Assembly: GCF_000745485.1 (NCBI RefSeq)
Contig: NZ_JQJK01000008.1
Span: 558,001-622,000, forward strand
DNA from: Methanobacterium veterum
Lineage (GTDB): Archaea > Methanobacteriota > Methanobacteria > Methanobacteriales > Methanobacteriaceae
Reading direction: 5' to 3'
DNA length: 64,000 nt
Shown here: positions 26,067-34,748 of the stretch, piece after piece
Position numbering within the stretch: the first letter of the stretch is position 1
Layout: the number at the start of each line of letters is the position of its first letter
Position numbers and translations under genes: made by a program
The notes under the pieces: generated by a model
What the model was told of the DNA's origin: nothing
Database searches by the model: none
The model's input: only the letters and a program-made list of their open reading frames with translations

Positions 26067-26471
26067 TTAAGGATTACAAACCTTACAAGGCACATAACCT
26101 GCGTTTATTGCATCTTGTCTTGAATTAAAATATACTTTATGAGATGGACTCATTTTGGTAACCCAATAACAATCTGCATAATGGAATTTTCCAGTATTTG
26201 AATTTGCCACATAAGCAGCACTTGCAGATGTTGTACTACTTGAACTACTGCTGTGAGAACTCGGTAAAGCATTATCTGACTTGGATTTAGAATTTGTAGC
26301 AACCGAAGAAGTAGTATTAACTGGTTCTGTTGGTGACGTAGCTGCATATGAAGAATTTGAATCGTTTGAAGATGTTTGTGTATCATTTGAACTTGTACAT
26401 CCCGATATTCCCACAATTGCCACTATCAAAATTAAAACCAAAATTGGTGCTAATTTTTTCATATTTTTCAT
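26067..26471 (-). CDS. Lipoprotein-like protein with C-terminal Ada-type metal-binding domain
   Basis: The 134-residue protein has a lipoprotein-style signal (ILVLILIVAIVGISGC, lipobox-like GISGC at about residue 25). A Ser/Thr/Asn-rich linker spans about 26-85 with many sequons. The C-terminal domain reads FHYADCYWVTKM...VYFNSRQDAINAGYVPCKVC. The His and three cysteines match the Ada-like zinc-binding fold often attached to secreted bacterial proteins. An extracellular metal or wall role is possible but unproven. GGGGAT precedes the start. A related but frameshifted gene lies immediately upstream on the same strand, so the two are a tandem pair. Confidence 0.75.
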   Translation of the reverse strand: MKNMKKLAPILVLILIVAIVGISGCTSSNDTQTSSNDSNSSYAATSPTEPVNTTSSVATNSKSKSDNALPSSHSSSSSSTTSASAAYVANSNTGKFHYADCYWVTKMSPSHKVYFNSRQDAINAGYVPCKVCNP

Positions 26472-26516
26472 ATTATTTTATCCCCTTTTAATCTCAGATT
26501 TAAAAAATAAAATTAA

Positions 26517-26829
26517 TTAAGGTCTGCAGATTTTACACGGCCTGTAACCATGTGCTCTAGCTTGTGCCTTAGTTTTGAAGTATATTCTGTTGCACCGTTT
26601 TATTTTTTTCGTAGCGGCAGGTAATCTTGTGATAAACATGAGAATGAATACTGGCGACATAACGGTATTTATAAGCCGCCGAAACGGTAGGTGTGCTAAC
26701 CGGCTGAGCTGTTATCTGTGAACTTGTAGACGCATCCATTGGTTCAAATACTGGTAAAAATGCAATTACAAAAATTAAAGTACTTAAAACTGCAAGTATC
26801 CTTTTATCCACTAACTTCACCCCCTTCAT
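26517..26829 (-). pseudogene. Secreted Ada-like domain protein, frameshifted in an A7 run
   Basis: The open frame encodes 86 residues: a signal anchor (ILAVLSTLIFVIAFLPVF), a Ser/Thr/Pro linker, then YVASIHSHVYHKITCRYEK, after which it drifts and stops at 26569. Removing one A from the seven-A run (plus-strand T run near 26607-26613) restores KIKRCNRIYF, GYRPCKICRP and a stop at 26517. The C-terminus then aligns residue by residue with the Ada-like domain of the downstream neighbour. It could be a real inactivation, a homopolymer sequencing error, or slippage-dependent expression. The promoter holds the shared ATAGTAAAT motif. Confidence 0.65.
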
Positions 26830-26860
26830 GCCATATAGAGATCAGTTTTTACAGTACATA

Positions 26861-26896
26861 ATAATAATATTTACTATAATACTAAAAATAGAAAAT
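26861..26896 (-). promoter_or_regulatory. Shared upstream motif, copy 2
   Basis: The minus strand reads ATTTTCTATTTTTAG, then ATAGTAAATATTATTATTA, ending about 32 bases before the ATG at 26829. The block AAAATAGAAAATATTATAT on the plus strand also occurs at 33753-33771. It probably serves the 26829-26471 pair. Confidence 0.5.
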
Positions 26897-27257
26897 ATTA
26901 TATCTTTAATCCTAAAATAAAAAATTTTAATATTATACTATTAAAATTAACGTGTTATATTTAATTAAAATAATAAAAAAAAGTTTATTAATTTATTTAT
27001 TAATCATTAAAGTATATTAGAAAACTAATTAACAGTCCCTACTGTTTCTTTCATTTATTATTTGTTTTCAGGGAAATCTGCACATTTTAAATGATCCAGC
27101 AGCGGATAATTACTTTTTTAAGTTATAACTTATAACAAGTCAGAATGAATTCCATTATTAACGTACCCTATAAAAAATCAATTAAAAGTGAGATTAACCA
27201 CTAGAAAGAATTAAAATATATTCCATTATTTAAACAAAAAATTATTGGAGTTTACTC
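26897..27257. other. Gene-free AT-rich gap
   Basis: About 360 bases between the promoter motif of the 26829 gene and a small membrane ORF. It is strongly A/T-rich. I see a short inverted repeat ACAGT-CCCT-ACTGT near 27029 and no gene, tRNA or array. Confidence 0.5.
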
Positions 27258-27344
27258 TTAAAATTGAATATTTTGAACCATTTTAAGAGCATAAATTCCA
27301 ACCGCAGAAAGTATTACTATAACTAATACATGGTTGACTGGCAT
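27258..27344 (-). CDS. Candidate 28-residue single-helix membrane peptide
   Basis: A short frame with start ATG at 27344 has AGGAAAT eight bases upstream. It encodes MPVNHVLVIVILSAVGIYAL followed by KMVQNIQF and a stop at 27258. One continuous hydrophobic helix with a polar C-terminal end is what real small membrane peptides look like. It lies 76 bp downstream of a 59-residue single-helix gene on the same strand. I do not recognise it. The case rests on the ribosome site, hydrophobic pattern and position; conservation would decide. Confidence 0.45.
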   Translation of the reverse strand: MPVNHVLVIVILSAVGIYALKMVQNIQF

Positions 27345-27420
27345 AATTTTATTTCCTGAGTTTTCTAATTATCCATGGAACATTCTACTATTTATTTATT
27401 TTTTCCAATTTTTTACCAAA

Positions 27421-27600
27421 TTACCTCAGTAAAATAATGATAAATCCCGCTAAATATACCAGTAGAAATACAATACTTGCTGCAAATAAACCAATGAACA
27501 TGTATTCCATATTTCTTTTCTCAGTTTCATCCAAAATTTCTGGTTCTTCCTCTTCTACATCAATTTTAGGCTTTTTAGCCCTTTTCTTTCTCTTTGCCAT
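27421..27600 (-). CDS. Small single-helix membrane protein with charged N-terminus
   Basis: The protein is 59 residues from the preferred ATG at 27600, which has GGAG nine bases upstream; the ATG at 27606 would be only three bases from it. It begins with a Lys/Arg-rich stretch (AKRKKRAKKPK), then an acidic stretch (VEEEEPEILDETE), then a C-terminal membrane helix, FIGLFAASIVFLLVYLAGFIIIL. A cytosolic polyampholyte tail with one helix suggests a regulator or subunit of another membrane protein. The family is not recognised. A second tiny hydrophobic ORF follows at 27258-27344. Confidence 0.6.
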   Translation of the reverse strand: MAKRKKRAKKPKIDVEEEEPEILDETEKRNMEYMFIGLFAASIVFLLVYLAGFIIILLR

Positions 27601-27798
27601 GATCATTTACTCCATTTTAAACGTTCTAACCATTTAAATTCAATTATTATACCATCAAAAAAGTTTTTTAAGGGTAAAATTTTCACCTCACTTCAAACCA
27701 TCATAAGTTTAGATTTAAATATGTCAAAAAGTATTAAAATATTTTAAATAATTATTCAAAAATAAAAGAAAAATATAAATTCGTGAAAAATATGGCCG

Positions 27799-28251
27799 CT
27801 ATTTATAATATATCCCAAAGACAACGAAGCCCACTAGTACAACAACTAGAACTAAAAAATATGGATATAATTCAAGTATAGGGGCAGTATCCAGTCTTAA
27901 AACATCTTGAAATAAAGAACGGGAAGTAAACTGAACTCCAGTGCTTAAACCTATCATCATCCCATTTAACTTCAATCTTTTTTTCTCTTTAAGGATAGCC
28001 ACGTACTCTTCATCGAAATTTTCCTTCGGAGTGCTGCTTAATAATCCTGATCCAAGTTTATAGACCTGAGATATTTGTAAAATATTTTTATAGTTCTTCC
28101 TATATTTACTAGCTGCTTTACGCCAGCTTTCTCGTTTAGACTCCTGACTGCAGTTCTTATCATCAGGATGACAGTACTTCTGATTGGGTGATCTAACTTC
28201 AAATGGATCACCACACCATTTACAATATCTTATTACAGTGAATTTACCCAT
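27799..28251 (-). CDS. Zinc-finger protein with C-terminal membrane anchor
   Basis: From ATG at 28251 (a second ATG at 28260 is less well placed) the protein has 150 residues. The N-terminal YCKWCGDPFEVRSPNQKYCHPDDKNCS holds a four-Cys/His treble-clef-like finger (about 10-35). A basic helix (KRESWRKAASKYRKNYKN) follows, and then a variable region. The last 20-25 residues are hydrophobic (YPYFLVLVVVLVGFVVFGIYY) and end in a single Lys, a tail anchor. The finger resembles those of CGNR or DUF2116-like proteins, but I do not assign a family. A membrane-tethered nucleic-acid or metal sensor is conceivable. Confidence 0.65.
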   Translation of the reverse strand: MGKFTVIRYCKWCGDPFEVRSPNQKYCHPDDKNCSQESKRESWRKAASKYRKNYKNILQISQVYKLGSGLLSSTPKENFDEEYVAILKEKKRLKLNGMMIGLSTGVQFTSRSLFQDVLRLDTAPILELYPYFLVLVVVLVGFVVFGIYYK

Positions 28252-28410
28252 AAAATGCACCTGAATTTAAAAAAATAAAATATCTAAAATTTTTATTACT
28301 TTAGATTACGATATTATCTAAACTGATTTCATATATAACCATCATAAATTTATGTTTAAAATACTAAAAAAATATTATTTAAATTTATGGAATTTAACTG
28401 ATTTTTTATT

Positions 28411-28845
28411 TCAAGTTTTTGAGGACTTTTTTTCTGTTAAAAGAACATTGACCCTTTTGGTTACATCATGGAACTCTTTTCTGAATTTTTCAAGTTGTGC
28501 TCTTGATTCACTTAATTTATTCTGTGATTGCACATCTAATCCTTCTTTTGCTGCATATAACGATTCAGAATTGATAACTACGATCTCCTGCATGCTAATC
28601 AGGATATTTAAAACCTTTTGTTTTAGTGAACTGCACTTGGATGGAGAATTTAACTTTTCAAATTCATAAAATATAACTTCTATTTCTTTTCTAATACTAT
28701 CAAGCTTCTTAGAAGCTTCTGAGTTGCTAATTTTCCCTTTAGATTCATTATCTATTATTTCTTTAAGTAAAAGCAATAATCCTCCAGTTTCATCCATGCA
28801 TTTTGCACTCTTCTTTAAAAATTGCCTTTTAGTCAGTTCCAACAT
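28411..28845 (-). CDS. Helical coiled-coil protein of unknown function
   Basis: The 144-residue protein appears almost entirely helical. It has heptad-like stretches LLLLLKEIIDNESKGKISNSEASKKLDSIRKEI and a C-terminal LEKFRKEFHDVTKRVNVLL. No signal peptide, membrane helix or catalytic motif is visible. It is not recognised. Its pattern resembles small four-helix bundle proteins (PhaP- or DUF-type). It lies between the zinc-finger and YkgJ-like genes, all on the minus strand with separate AT-rich promoters. Codon use looks like that of the neighbours. Confidence 0.55.
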   Translation of the reverse strand: MLELTKRQFLKKSAKCMDETGGLLLLLKEIIDNESKGKISNSEASKKLDSIRKEIEVIFYEFEKLNSPSKCSSLKQKVLNILISMQEIVVINSESLYAAKEGLDVQSQNKLSESRAQLEKFRKEFHDVTKRVNVLLTEKKSSKT

Positions 28846-28948
28846 AGATATACCTCGTGAAAAATTTAAAATTTAGATGTTAATATTATGTTTTTTAGGA
28901 TAGAAAAAAATTTACAATTTTACTAAAATCAGTAAAAATATATACTGG

Positions 28949-29650
28949 TCAAATATGGCTTACTGCCTCATCAAACAGAATTATAGACTTTTCTAAAAGC
29001 AAATTAAGAGCATAATCGCACTTATGATATAAATCAAGGACATAATAAGGCCTATTATCATTTCCCATCAAAATGAGAGGATAACTTCTGCAAACATGGG
29101 GCCTGCTGTCATATATTCTACATCTTTTCGCATCATGGAATTTACAGGGGAGATCTTCTTTAAACCGAAAATGCCCATGATATTCATCATTATCTACTAT
29201 TTCATGTTTTAAATCAGGATTAAATCGTAACAATATTTCCAATTCATCTTTATGTATGAATATAGGTGATGACTCTCTGCAGCAAGTCCCACAGTGGCTG
29301 CACCACTCAGGATGCGCTGCTGCAATTTCAAAATCAGAAGGGCCGCCGAAAATCTCTAAACTTATCATACCTGCAAATTCAATTATTTCTTTAAGATCCT
29401 CTTTTTTAATTCCGCTGTACTTTTTAATTGATCTCTTCTTTCTAAGCCTTTTTAATGCCGATTTTTCAAGCACCTTCTTCTTTAATTCAATACTTTCGCC
29501 ATTAGTTTCTTCTTCTAAAATTTTTTCCTGGATCTTTTCAAATAAGTCCCTATCTATCAAGGTATCCCTTAACATATAACTCACCATTAATCCATGATTA
29601 TATGAAACGATGAACAATTCACTGAATTTAATGGTTCTAAATCTCTCCAA
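28949..29650 (-). CDS. YkgJ-type cysteine-cluster protein
   Basis: The 233-residue protein has a charged helical N-terminal half (about 1-110). The Cys-cluster domain follows: HPEWCSHCGTCCRESSPIFI at about 117-136, LPCKFHDAKRCRIYDSRPHVCRSYPL at about 176-201, and a final Cys in KCDYAL. The spacing CxxCGxCC...C...C...CRxYP is the YkgJ/UPF0153 signature, a predicted zinc or Fe-S site. No signal peptide is present. The function of the family is unresolved. The upstream region contains both a shared promoter motif and, further away, palindrome array E. Confidence 0.8.
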   Translation of the reverse strand: MERFRTIKFSELFIVSYNHGLMVSYMLRDTLIDRDLFEKIQEKILEEETNGESIELKKKVLEKSALKRLRKKRSIKKYSGIKKEDLKEIIEFAGMISLEIFGGPSDFEIAAAHPEWCSHCGTCCRESSPIFIHKDELEILLRFNPDLKHEIVDNDEYHGHFRFKEDLPCKFHDAKRCRIYDSRPHVCRSYPLILMGNDNRPYYVLDLYHKCDYALNLLLEKSIILFDEAVSHI

Positions 29651-29744
29651 ATTTTCCGAATTATTTTACTTCAAGACGCCGAAAGAGTTCCAATATATTT
29701 AACACCGAATACTGAATCCAAATAGTATAATTCAATTTATTTTT

Positions 29745-29782
29745 AATAATATCATAATTTACTATTAACAAAAAATAGAAAT
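29745..29782 (-). promoter_or_regulatory. Shared upstream motif, copy 3 (before the YkgJ gene)
   Basis: The plus strand at 29750-29766 reads TATCATAATTTACTATT. An identical 17-mer lies at 33433-33449 upstream of the large histidine kinase. The AAAAATAGAA block (29771-29780) follows, as in copies 1 and 2. A minus-strand TATA-like TTAAATATATT lies near 29695-29705, so this site is about 50 bases upstream of the core promoter, a usual activator position. Confidence 0.55.
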
Positions 29783-29902
29783 TATTATTAATATACAAAA
29801 CGCAATTTTTAATTTTAAAGCTAATTCCTACTTATCATGTTTTATTTAGAAAATGATATGCTAAAAAACAGGGTATTCCCAACAAAATCATGTGTTTAGT
29901 TG

Positions 29903-30312
29903 GCTTTTTAGAAAAAAGCGGACAAAATTGGAAATGTTATCGCATTAAATCTATGATCTTTAAAGCCATCAAAAAATCGGAGACTTTTTGGGCATGTAAA
30001 AATTCAAAGAATTTTAGAAAAATGTTTACAAAATCTGTCAAAAATCATGGATTTTTGACGCAACAAAATTAAAAATTTTGCATGCTTTGATTTTGTAACA
30101 GCAAATATTTCATGTTTGCATGTTGTCAAAATTTTTATTTTGACACATCGAAAATCTACGATTTTCGAATGCTTTGCATTTTCTAACCTTTTGGAAATCA
30201 TAGATTTCCGATGCCGGAGGAAACTCTGTTTCCTCGGCCGCAAAATTAAAAATTTTGTAGGCATCAAACGCTTTGTGTTTGAATGTCCCAAAAAAAATCT
30301 TTGATTTTTTTG
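29903..30312. repeat. Palindrome array E (about 13 hairpins)
   Basis: This is the longest array, directly past the stop of the large histidine kinase. Clear hairpins are 29903-29919 (7 bp), 29970-29990 (GGA loop), 30037-30059 (10 bp, ATG), 30064-30080 (7 bp, AAA), 30101-30119 (8 bp, TTC), 30124-30145 (9 bp, TTTT), 30148-30168 (9 bp, TAC), 30193-30209 (7 bp, ATA), 30217-30235 (8 bp GAGGAAAC, TCT), 30241-30257 (7 bp, AAA), 30264-30282 (8 bp, TTT) and 30289-30312 (TTT). Most of the 29651-30351 gap is this array plus the YkgJ promoter. Two hairpins share the stem CAAAATT; the others are all different. Confidence 0.85.
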
Positions 30313-30351
30313 AGGATTTTTACAGACTTGGAGCGGCTGATAAAAACTCTT

Positions 30352-33306
30352 TTAATTATAAGGAATGGTAAAATAAAAAGCAGAACCTTTACCAAATTCA
30401 GATTCAACCCATATACGTCCCCCATGACGTTCTATGATCCTTTTAACTATGGATAAACCAATTCCTGTTCCGTGATATTCATCCATAGTATGCAATCTCT
30501 GGAATATTACAAAAATACGTTTCATATACTGTTTTTCTATCCCAATACCATTATCTAAAACTGAAAAAATATGTTCTCGATTTTTATCGTCTTTTTTAGC
30601 CGAAATATGAATTTCAGGAGGCAGCATTTCTTTTTTAAATTTAATGGCATTACTTATGAGGTTTTGAAATACTCTTTGAAGCTGTCCTGCATCACACATT
30701 AAAACTGGCAGAGGCCCATAGGTAATTTCAGCATTATTCTCCTTAATTGCAAATTGAAGATTATCAATAGCCTGATTTAAAATAAATTCGCTGTTTACAT
30801 GCTTAAATTCACTTTCCTTTGTTGAAATACGTGAATATTCAAGTAAGCCTTTAATCTGTTCTTTCATTCTAAGTGCAGCTTCAACTATATAATCCATGAA
30901 TTCATCTGCATCAGAGTCAAACTTGCCCTTATAACGACGTTCTAAAAGCTGAGTGAAACTTGCAATAGTCCTGAGAGGTTCCTGTAAATCATGAGACGCT
31001 ACATAAGCAAATCTCTGTAACTCTTCATTAGATCGTTTTAAATCACCGATTGTCTCTTCAAGCCTGTTTTTGTATTTTTTTAATTTATTTTTTGATCTAA
31101 AGCCAGTTAAAGCCTCTATAATTGCAACGGATAAAGATTCGATAATTTCAATGTCTTCTAAATTATAGTTTCTTTTTTTATTAGCTAAAACTATTAGTCC
31201 AATTACTTTATCGCCCTGTTTAAGTGGAACACATAAAAAAGAATTTACATGAGGGTGCCCTTCAGGTAATCCATTTTCATCATAATCAAAATCACTTATA
31301 ATTAGCGGCTCTTCTTCTTTTATGGCCCTTTTTAAATAACTGTTGATTTTCATACTTATAATGGATTTATGAATTTTAGACGTTTCATATAATTTTCCTG
31401 CAGAAGAACTCATAATTATATTACCTAACTGTCTATCCTCATTAATTTCGGCTATAAAACCCATTTCACTGCCAATTAACTGCTCTGATACTCTGATACC
31501 AACATCTGCAACTTCTTCTTCAGTTTCACTGGTTAAAGACTCTCGAAATATTTTATTAATTCCATTTAATACAGAATACTGCCGTTTAATTTGGTTTTCT
31601 GCCTTTTTTCTTTCACTGATATCACGTGAACCAAAAACAGCACCTTTGACTTGATGTTTTTCATCAAAAAATATATTACCCACTATTTCCAGCCAGATAT
31701 AATGCCCATCGGCATGTCTAAATTGGACTTCCATCCTTTCAGGTTTCATTTCAATAAAACTAATTTCAACGGTACTTTTAACCTCATTTAAATTATCAGA
31801 ATGAACATAATCAAATATTGATGTTCCAATGAGTTCTTCGGGCTCATAACCAAGTAACATCTTACCAGAAGGACTGACATACTGAATAATTCCATGTATA
31901 TCAGTTTGACTCACCATATCTACCATATTATCCGTAACCATACGCAAATGCTTTTCACTGTCATTTAGAGCTTTTTCGGATTCCTTACGTTCTGTGATAT
32001 CCCTATTAAAGCTGCCAATTATTACCCCCTTTTCAGTTTTTATGGGAAAAGTTATAGTCTGTAGAAATCTATGTTCACCATTATCCCTCTGAATTTCATT
32101 ATCTTCCAGTTGATTTACCTGCGGAATGTTTTTACTGTCCAACAATTGATTTATTTTTAATTTAAGCCCACCATATATTTCAGAAGTCTGTTTTTCTTCG
32201 GGAAGAATCATGAACTGCACATCCCAAATGAAATTACCCATTATATTTTCCTTTTTAAGTCCTGTTATCTGATTAAAAGCATTGTTACATTCGATAATAG
32301 TCCCATGCTCGTCGGTTATAATTATTCCATCAGAAAGTTGTTTGATGGTTTCACGAAACTTCTCTTCACTTTCTTTTAAGGCCTTCGCATTTTGCGATGC
32401 TACAAATGCTTTACGTTTAATGGCATTATAAGCTTCTTCAAGCTCCGTAGTTCTTTCTTTAACCTGTTTTTCCAGATTGTTACGTGCTTTTTCCAGTTCG
32501 CTTGCAATATTTGACTGCGATACCCCAAATTCTTTGATGGCTTTTTCCATTTTTTTACGTTTGGTAATATCAGTATTAATTTCCATGTAGCCCGTTGGTT
32601 CATTATTTTCATTTTTTTGTAACTCCCACCGGCTTAAAACAATTATTTTTTCACCATCACGCTTTGTATGAGTCACTTCACCCTCCCAATGCCCATTTTG
32701 GAAAAGTTTACGAAATATTTCCCTTAATGGCTCTGAAAAATCAGCTTTAAGCAACTTATGAGATACTTTACCGTAAGCTTCTTTCCTCATCCACCCGTAT
32801 CTTTCTTCTGCACCATGGTTCCAAAATATAATCCTATCCCCCATGTCACGGACTATAATTGCATCACGAGTAAGATCAAGTAAATCAGCCTGTTTCTGTA
32901 ATTCTCCTTCCATTTTTTCTTTTTCAGTTATATCAGTGCTGATTGTAACAAGTGTGTTACTGTCAGACAAATAGGTAGAAACTGAATAATATTTATTTAA
33001 AGGTTTAAAATAAGTTTTAAATTTTCCATTTTTACCAGATCTTGCAATTTTACTGGTCATTTCAAAATGTGAAAATAAAGCATCATTATCACATAATTCA
33101 GTTATTGTTTTCCCTATTGCTTTTTCATAGGGTATAAATTCATTGAGTACTGACGCATTGTTTATGTATTTGATGCGCAAATTTACAAATTCATTAATTG
33201 GGCCACGTATCAATTCATAAACGATAACTCCATCCTGTAAATTATCAAAAATCTGAAAATTCACATTGGATTGAATATCCACTGGATTATTATTAGTATC
33301 TATCAT
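30352..33306 (-). CDS. Soluble multi-PAS/GAF sensor histidine kinase
   Basis: The 984-residue kinase has no membrane helix. In order it has PAS-like sensor units at about 15-130, 138-250, 318-440 and 447-570, and a coiled coil at about 255-305. A GAF domain at about 590-740 has NSFLCVPLKQGDKVIGLIVLAN. A HisKA-type dimerisation domain follows with phospho-acceptor His in VASHDLQEPLR (about 775). The HATPase has the N box NLISNAIKFKK and G boxes VLDNGIGI and GTGIGLSIVKRI. No receiver domain is fused or nearby. The last quarter is closely similar to the kinase at 61489-63144. Input signals are unknown; PAS and GAF suggest redox or small-molecule sensing in the cytosol. Confidence 0.9.
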   Translation of the reverse strand: MIDTNNNPVDIQSNVNFQIFDNLQDGVIVYELIRGPINEFVNLRIKYINNASVLNEFIPYEKAIGKTITELCDNDALFSHFEMTSKIARSGKNGKFKTYFKPLNKYYSVSTYLSDSNTLVTISTDITEKEKMEGELQKQADLLDLTRDAIIVRDMGDRIIFWNHGAEERYGWMRKEAYGKVSHKLLKADFSEPLREIFRKLFQNGHWEGEVTHTKRDGEKIIVLSRWELQKNENNEPTGYMEINTDITKRKKMEKAIKEFGVSQSNIASELEKARNNLEKQVKERTTELEEAYNAIKRKAFVASQNAKALKESEEKFRETIKQLSDGIIITDEHGTIIECNNAFNQITGLKKENIMGNFIWDVQFMILPEEKQTSEIYGGLKLKINQLLDSKNIPQVNQLEDNEIQRDNGEHRFLQTITFPIKTEKGVIIGSFNRDITERKESEKALNDSEKHLRMVTDNMVDMVSQTDIHGIIQYVSPSGKMLLGYEPEELIGTSIFDYVHSDNLNEVKSTVEISFIEMKPERMEVQFRHADGHYIWLEIVGNIFFDEKHQVKGAVFGSRDISERKKAENQIKRQYSVLNGINKIFRESLTSETEEEVADVGIRVSEQLIGSEMGFIAEINEDRQLGNIIMSSSAGKLYETSKIHKSIISMKINSYLKRAIKEEEPLIISDFDYDENGLPEGHPHVNSFLCVPLKQGDKVIGLIVLANKKRNYNLEDIEIIESLSVAIIEALTGFRSKNKLKKYKNRLEETIGDLKRSNEELQRFAYVASHDLQEPLRTIASFTQLLERRYKGKFDSDADEFMDYIVEAALRMKEQIKGLLEYSRISTKESEFKHVNSEFILNQAIDNLQFAIKENNAEITYGPLPVLMCDAGQLQRVFQNLISNAIKFKKEMLPPEIHISAKKDDKNREHIFSVLDNGIGIEKQYMKRIFVIFQRLHTMDEYHGTGIGLSIVKRIIERHGGRIWVESEFGKGSAFYFTIPYN

Positions 33307-33863
33307 TTATATCCTCATGGAAAAATATATAATAATCAATGCTATTTTTTAACTATTATTATTATGTTTTATTATTAAAATATAACTGAGAGTACCTGTA
33401 AATTCATATGAATTCTTTATTTCGTATTATATTATCATAATTTACTATTATTCTTATACTTTATCCTAGATTAGTGCGAATAATTTTATTTTTTTTATTA
33501 GAGTTATTTACAGTAACTCATTACTAACAAACCGTGATATTAATCAATAAAACGTTATTATGCCTGCTGATGTATTTTCAATTTGTATAACTAATATAAA
33601 TTGTTGTAATGTATAATATAAAACATTAAATTAAAAATAGACTCTAAAAATATTCAAATAGGTAGAAAAATTCGATATATTTTTATGGTTTTCAAATATT
33701 CCCTAACTAAAGATTCTTTATTTTAACCGTCACCATATTGAAAATCCCTTAAAATAGAAAATATTATATTTTTTAACCGCACAAGTTAAGATTCTAATTA
33801 ACTTTATAAAATTAAATCCAGAGATGCGGATGCTAACTTATAAAAGCCTGAGTTGAACATGGT
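33307..33863. promoter_or_regulatory. Divergent intergenic region with motif copy 4
   Basis: This region lies between the minus-strand histidine kinase and the plus-strand phosphoesterase. It holds the shared 17-mer at 33433-33449 (about 130 bases before the kinase ATG). It also holds a perfect hairpin GAGTTA...TAACTC at 33501-33519 and AAAATAGAAAATATTATAT at 33753-33771, matching motif copy 2. Two TTTTAACCG repeats lie near 33723 and 33771. No gene or tRNA is seen. Confidence 0.45.
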
Positions 33864-34673
33864 ATGATTAAAAAAATTGGTTTAGCTATTATAATTATCA
33901 TGACTTCGTTCATGGTTTATAGTTTAATTGAACCTTACTGGATTCAAACTGAAGAGGTCACCATAGAATCAAATCAAATTCCAGCCCAGTTTGATGGTAA
34001 GAAAATTGTTTTTATATCTGATGTCCATATGGGATCATGGCCATTTTTTGACCAAGAAAGAACACAAGATTTGGTCAATCAGGTAAATGGATTACATCCA
34101 GACATAATTTTACTTGGAGGAGATTATGTAAGCGACGATCCCCCATATGTCAATTCTTCATTTACAGAACTTTCCAAATTAAAAGCACCTTTAGGTGTTT
34201 ACTGTGTTTTAGGAAACAATGATCCGCGGAATGAATCTCTTGAAGCTATTAAAAACACGAATATCACATATATTGGCAATACTGGACTTTGGATGGAATA
34301 TCATGGAGCAAAGATTAGAATTGGTGGTGTAGGCGATATACAGACCGATATACAGGATCAAGACTCCGCAGTAGGTGATGCAAATGAAAATGATTTCATG
34401 ATACTTTTATCCCACAATCCCGACTTTTTCCCGCTGGCGGATAAATCAAAAGTAGATCTCATGCTTTCAGGACATACTCATGGGGGACAAATAACTTTCT
34501 TTGGGATCTGGGCTCCAGATACTCATTCCCAATATGGAAACAAATATAGAACTGGAGTAATAAAAGAAAATAACTCTACACTGGTTGTAAGTAATGGTAT
34601 TGGCACAATTATGTTGCCTATGAGGTTCTTTGCACGTCCTCAGATTGTAGTAATAGATTTAAAAAGAACTTAA
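33864..34673 (+). CDS. Membrane-anchored metallophosphoesterase (YkuE/calcineurin-like)
   Basis: The 269-residue protein has an N-terminal hydrophobic anchor (about 4-24) followed by a calcineurin-like core. Metal-binding blocks are visible in order: ISDVHMGSW (about 52-60), LLGGDYVSD (about 89-97), VLGNNDPRN (about 118-126), LLSHNPDFF (about 187-195) and LSGHTHGGQ (about 206-214). These supply the two-metal site and the GNHD-equivalent (GNND). The catalytic domain should face outside. Such proteins hydrolyse phosphodiesters or lipid phosphates; the substrate is not predicted. No convincing Shine-Dalgarno is seen, so the mRNA may have a short leader. Confidence 0.87.
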   Translation: MIKKIGLAIIIIMTSFMVYSLIEPYWIQTEEVTIESNQIPAQFDGKKIVFISDVHMGSWPFFDQERTQDLVNQVNGLHPDIILLGGDYVSDDPPYVNSSFTELSKLKAPLGVYCVLGNNDPRNESLEAIKNTNITYIGNTGLWMEYHGAKIRIGGVGDIQTDIQDQDSAVGDANENDFMILLSHNPDFFPLADKSKVDLMLSGHTHGGQITFFGIWAPDTHSQYGNKYRTGVIKENNSTLVVSNGIGTIMLPMRFFARPQIVVIDLKRT

Positions 34674-34748
34674 CGTTTAAAGCAACCGTTGATCAAATTT
34701 TAAACTTAAAAAATAAGAAAATATTGATAGAACGTCCTATCAACTATT

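Noticed and set aside
29903..30312. CRISPR array
   Set aside because: There is no constant direct repeat and no regular spacer; units are unrelated palindromes. No cas gene is in the window.
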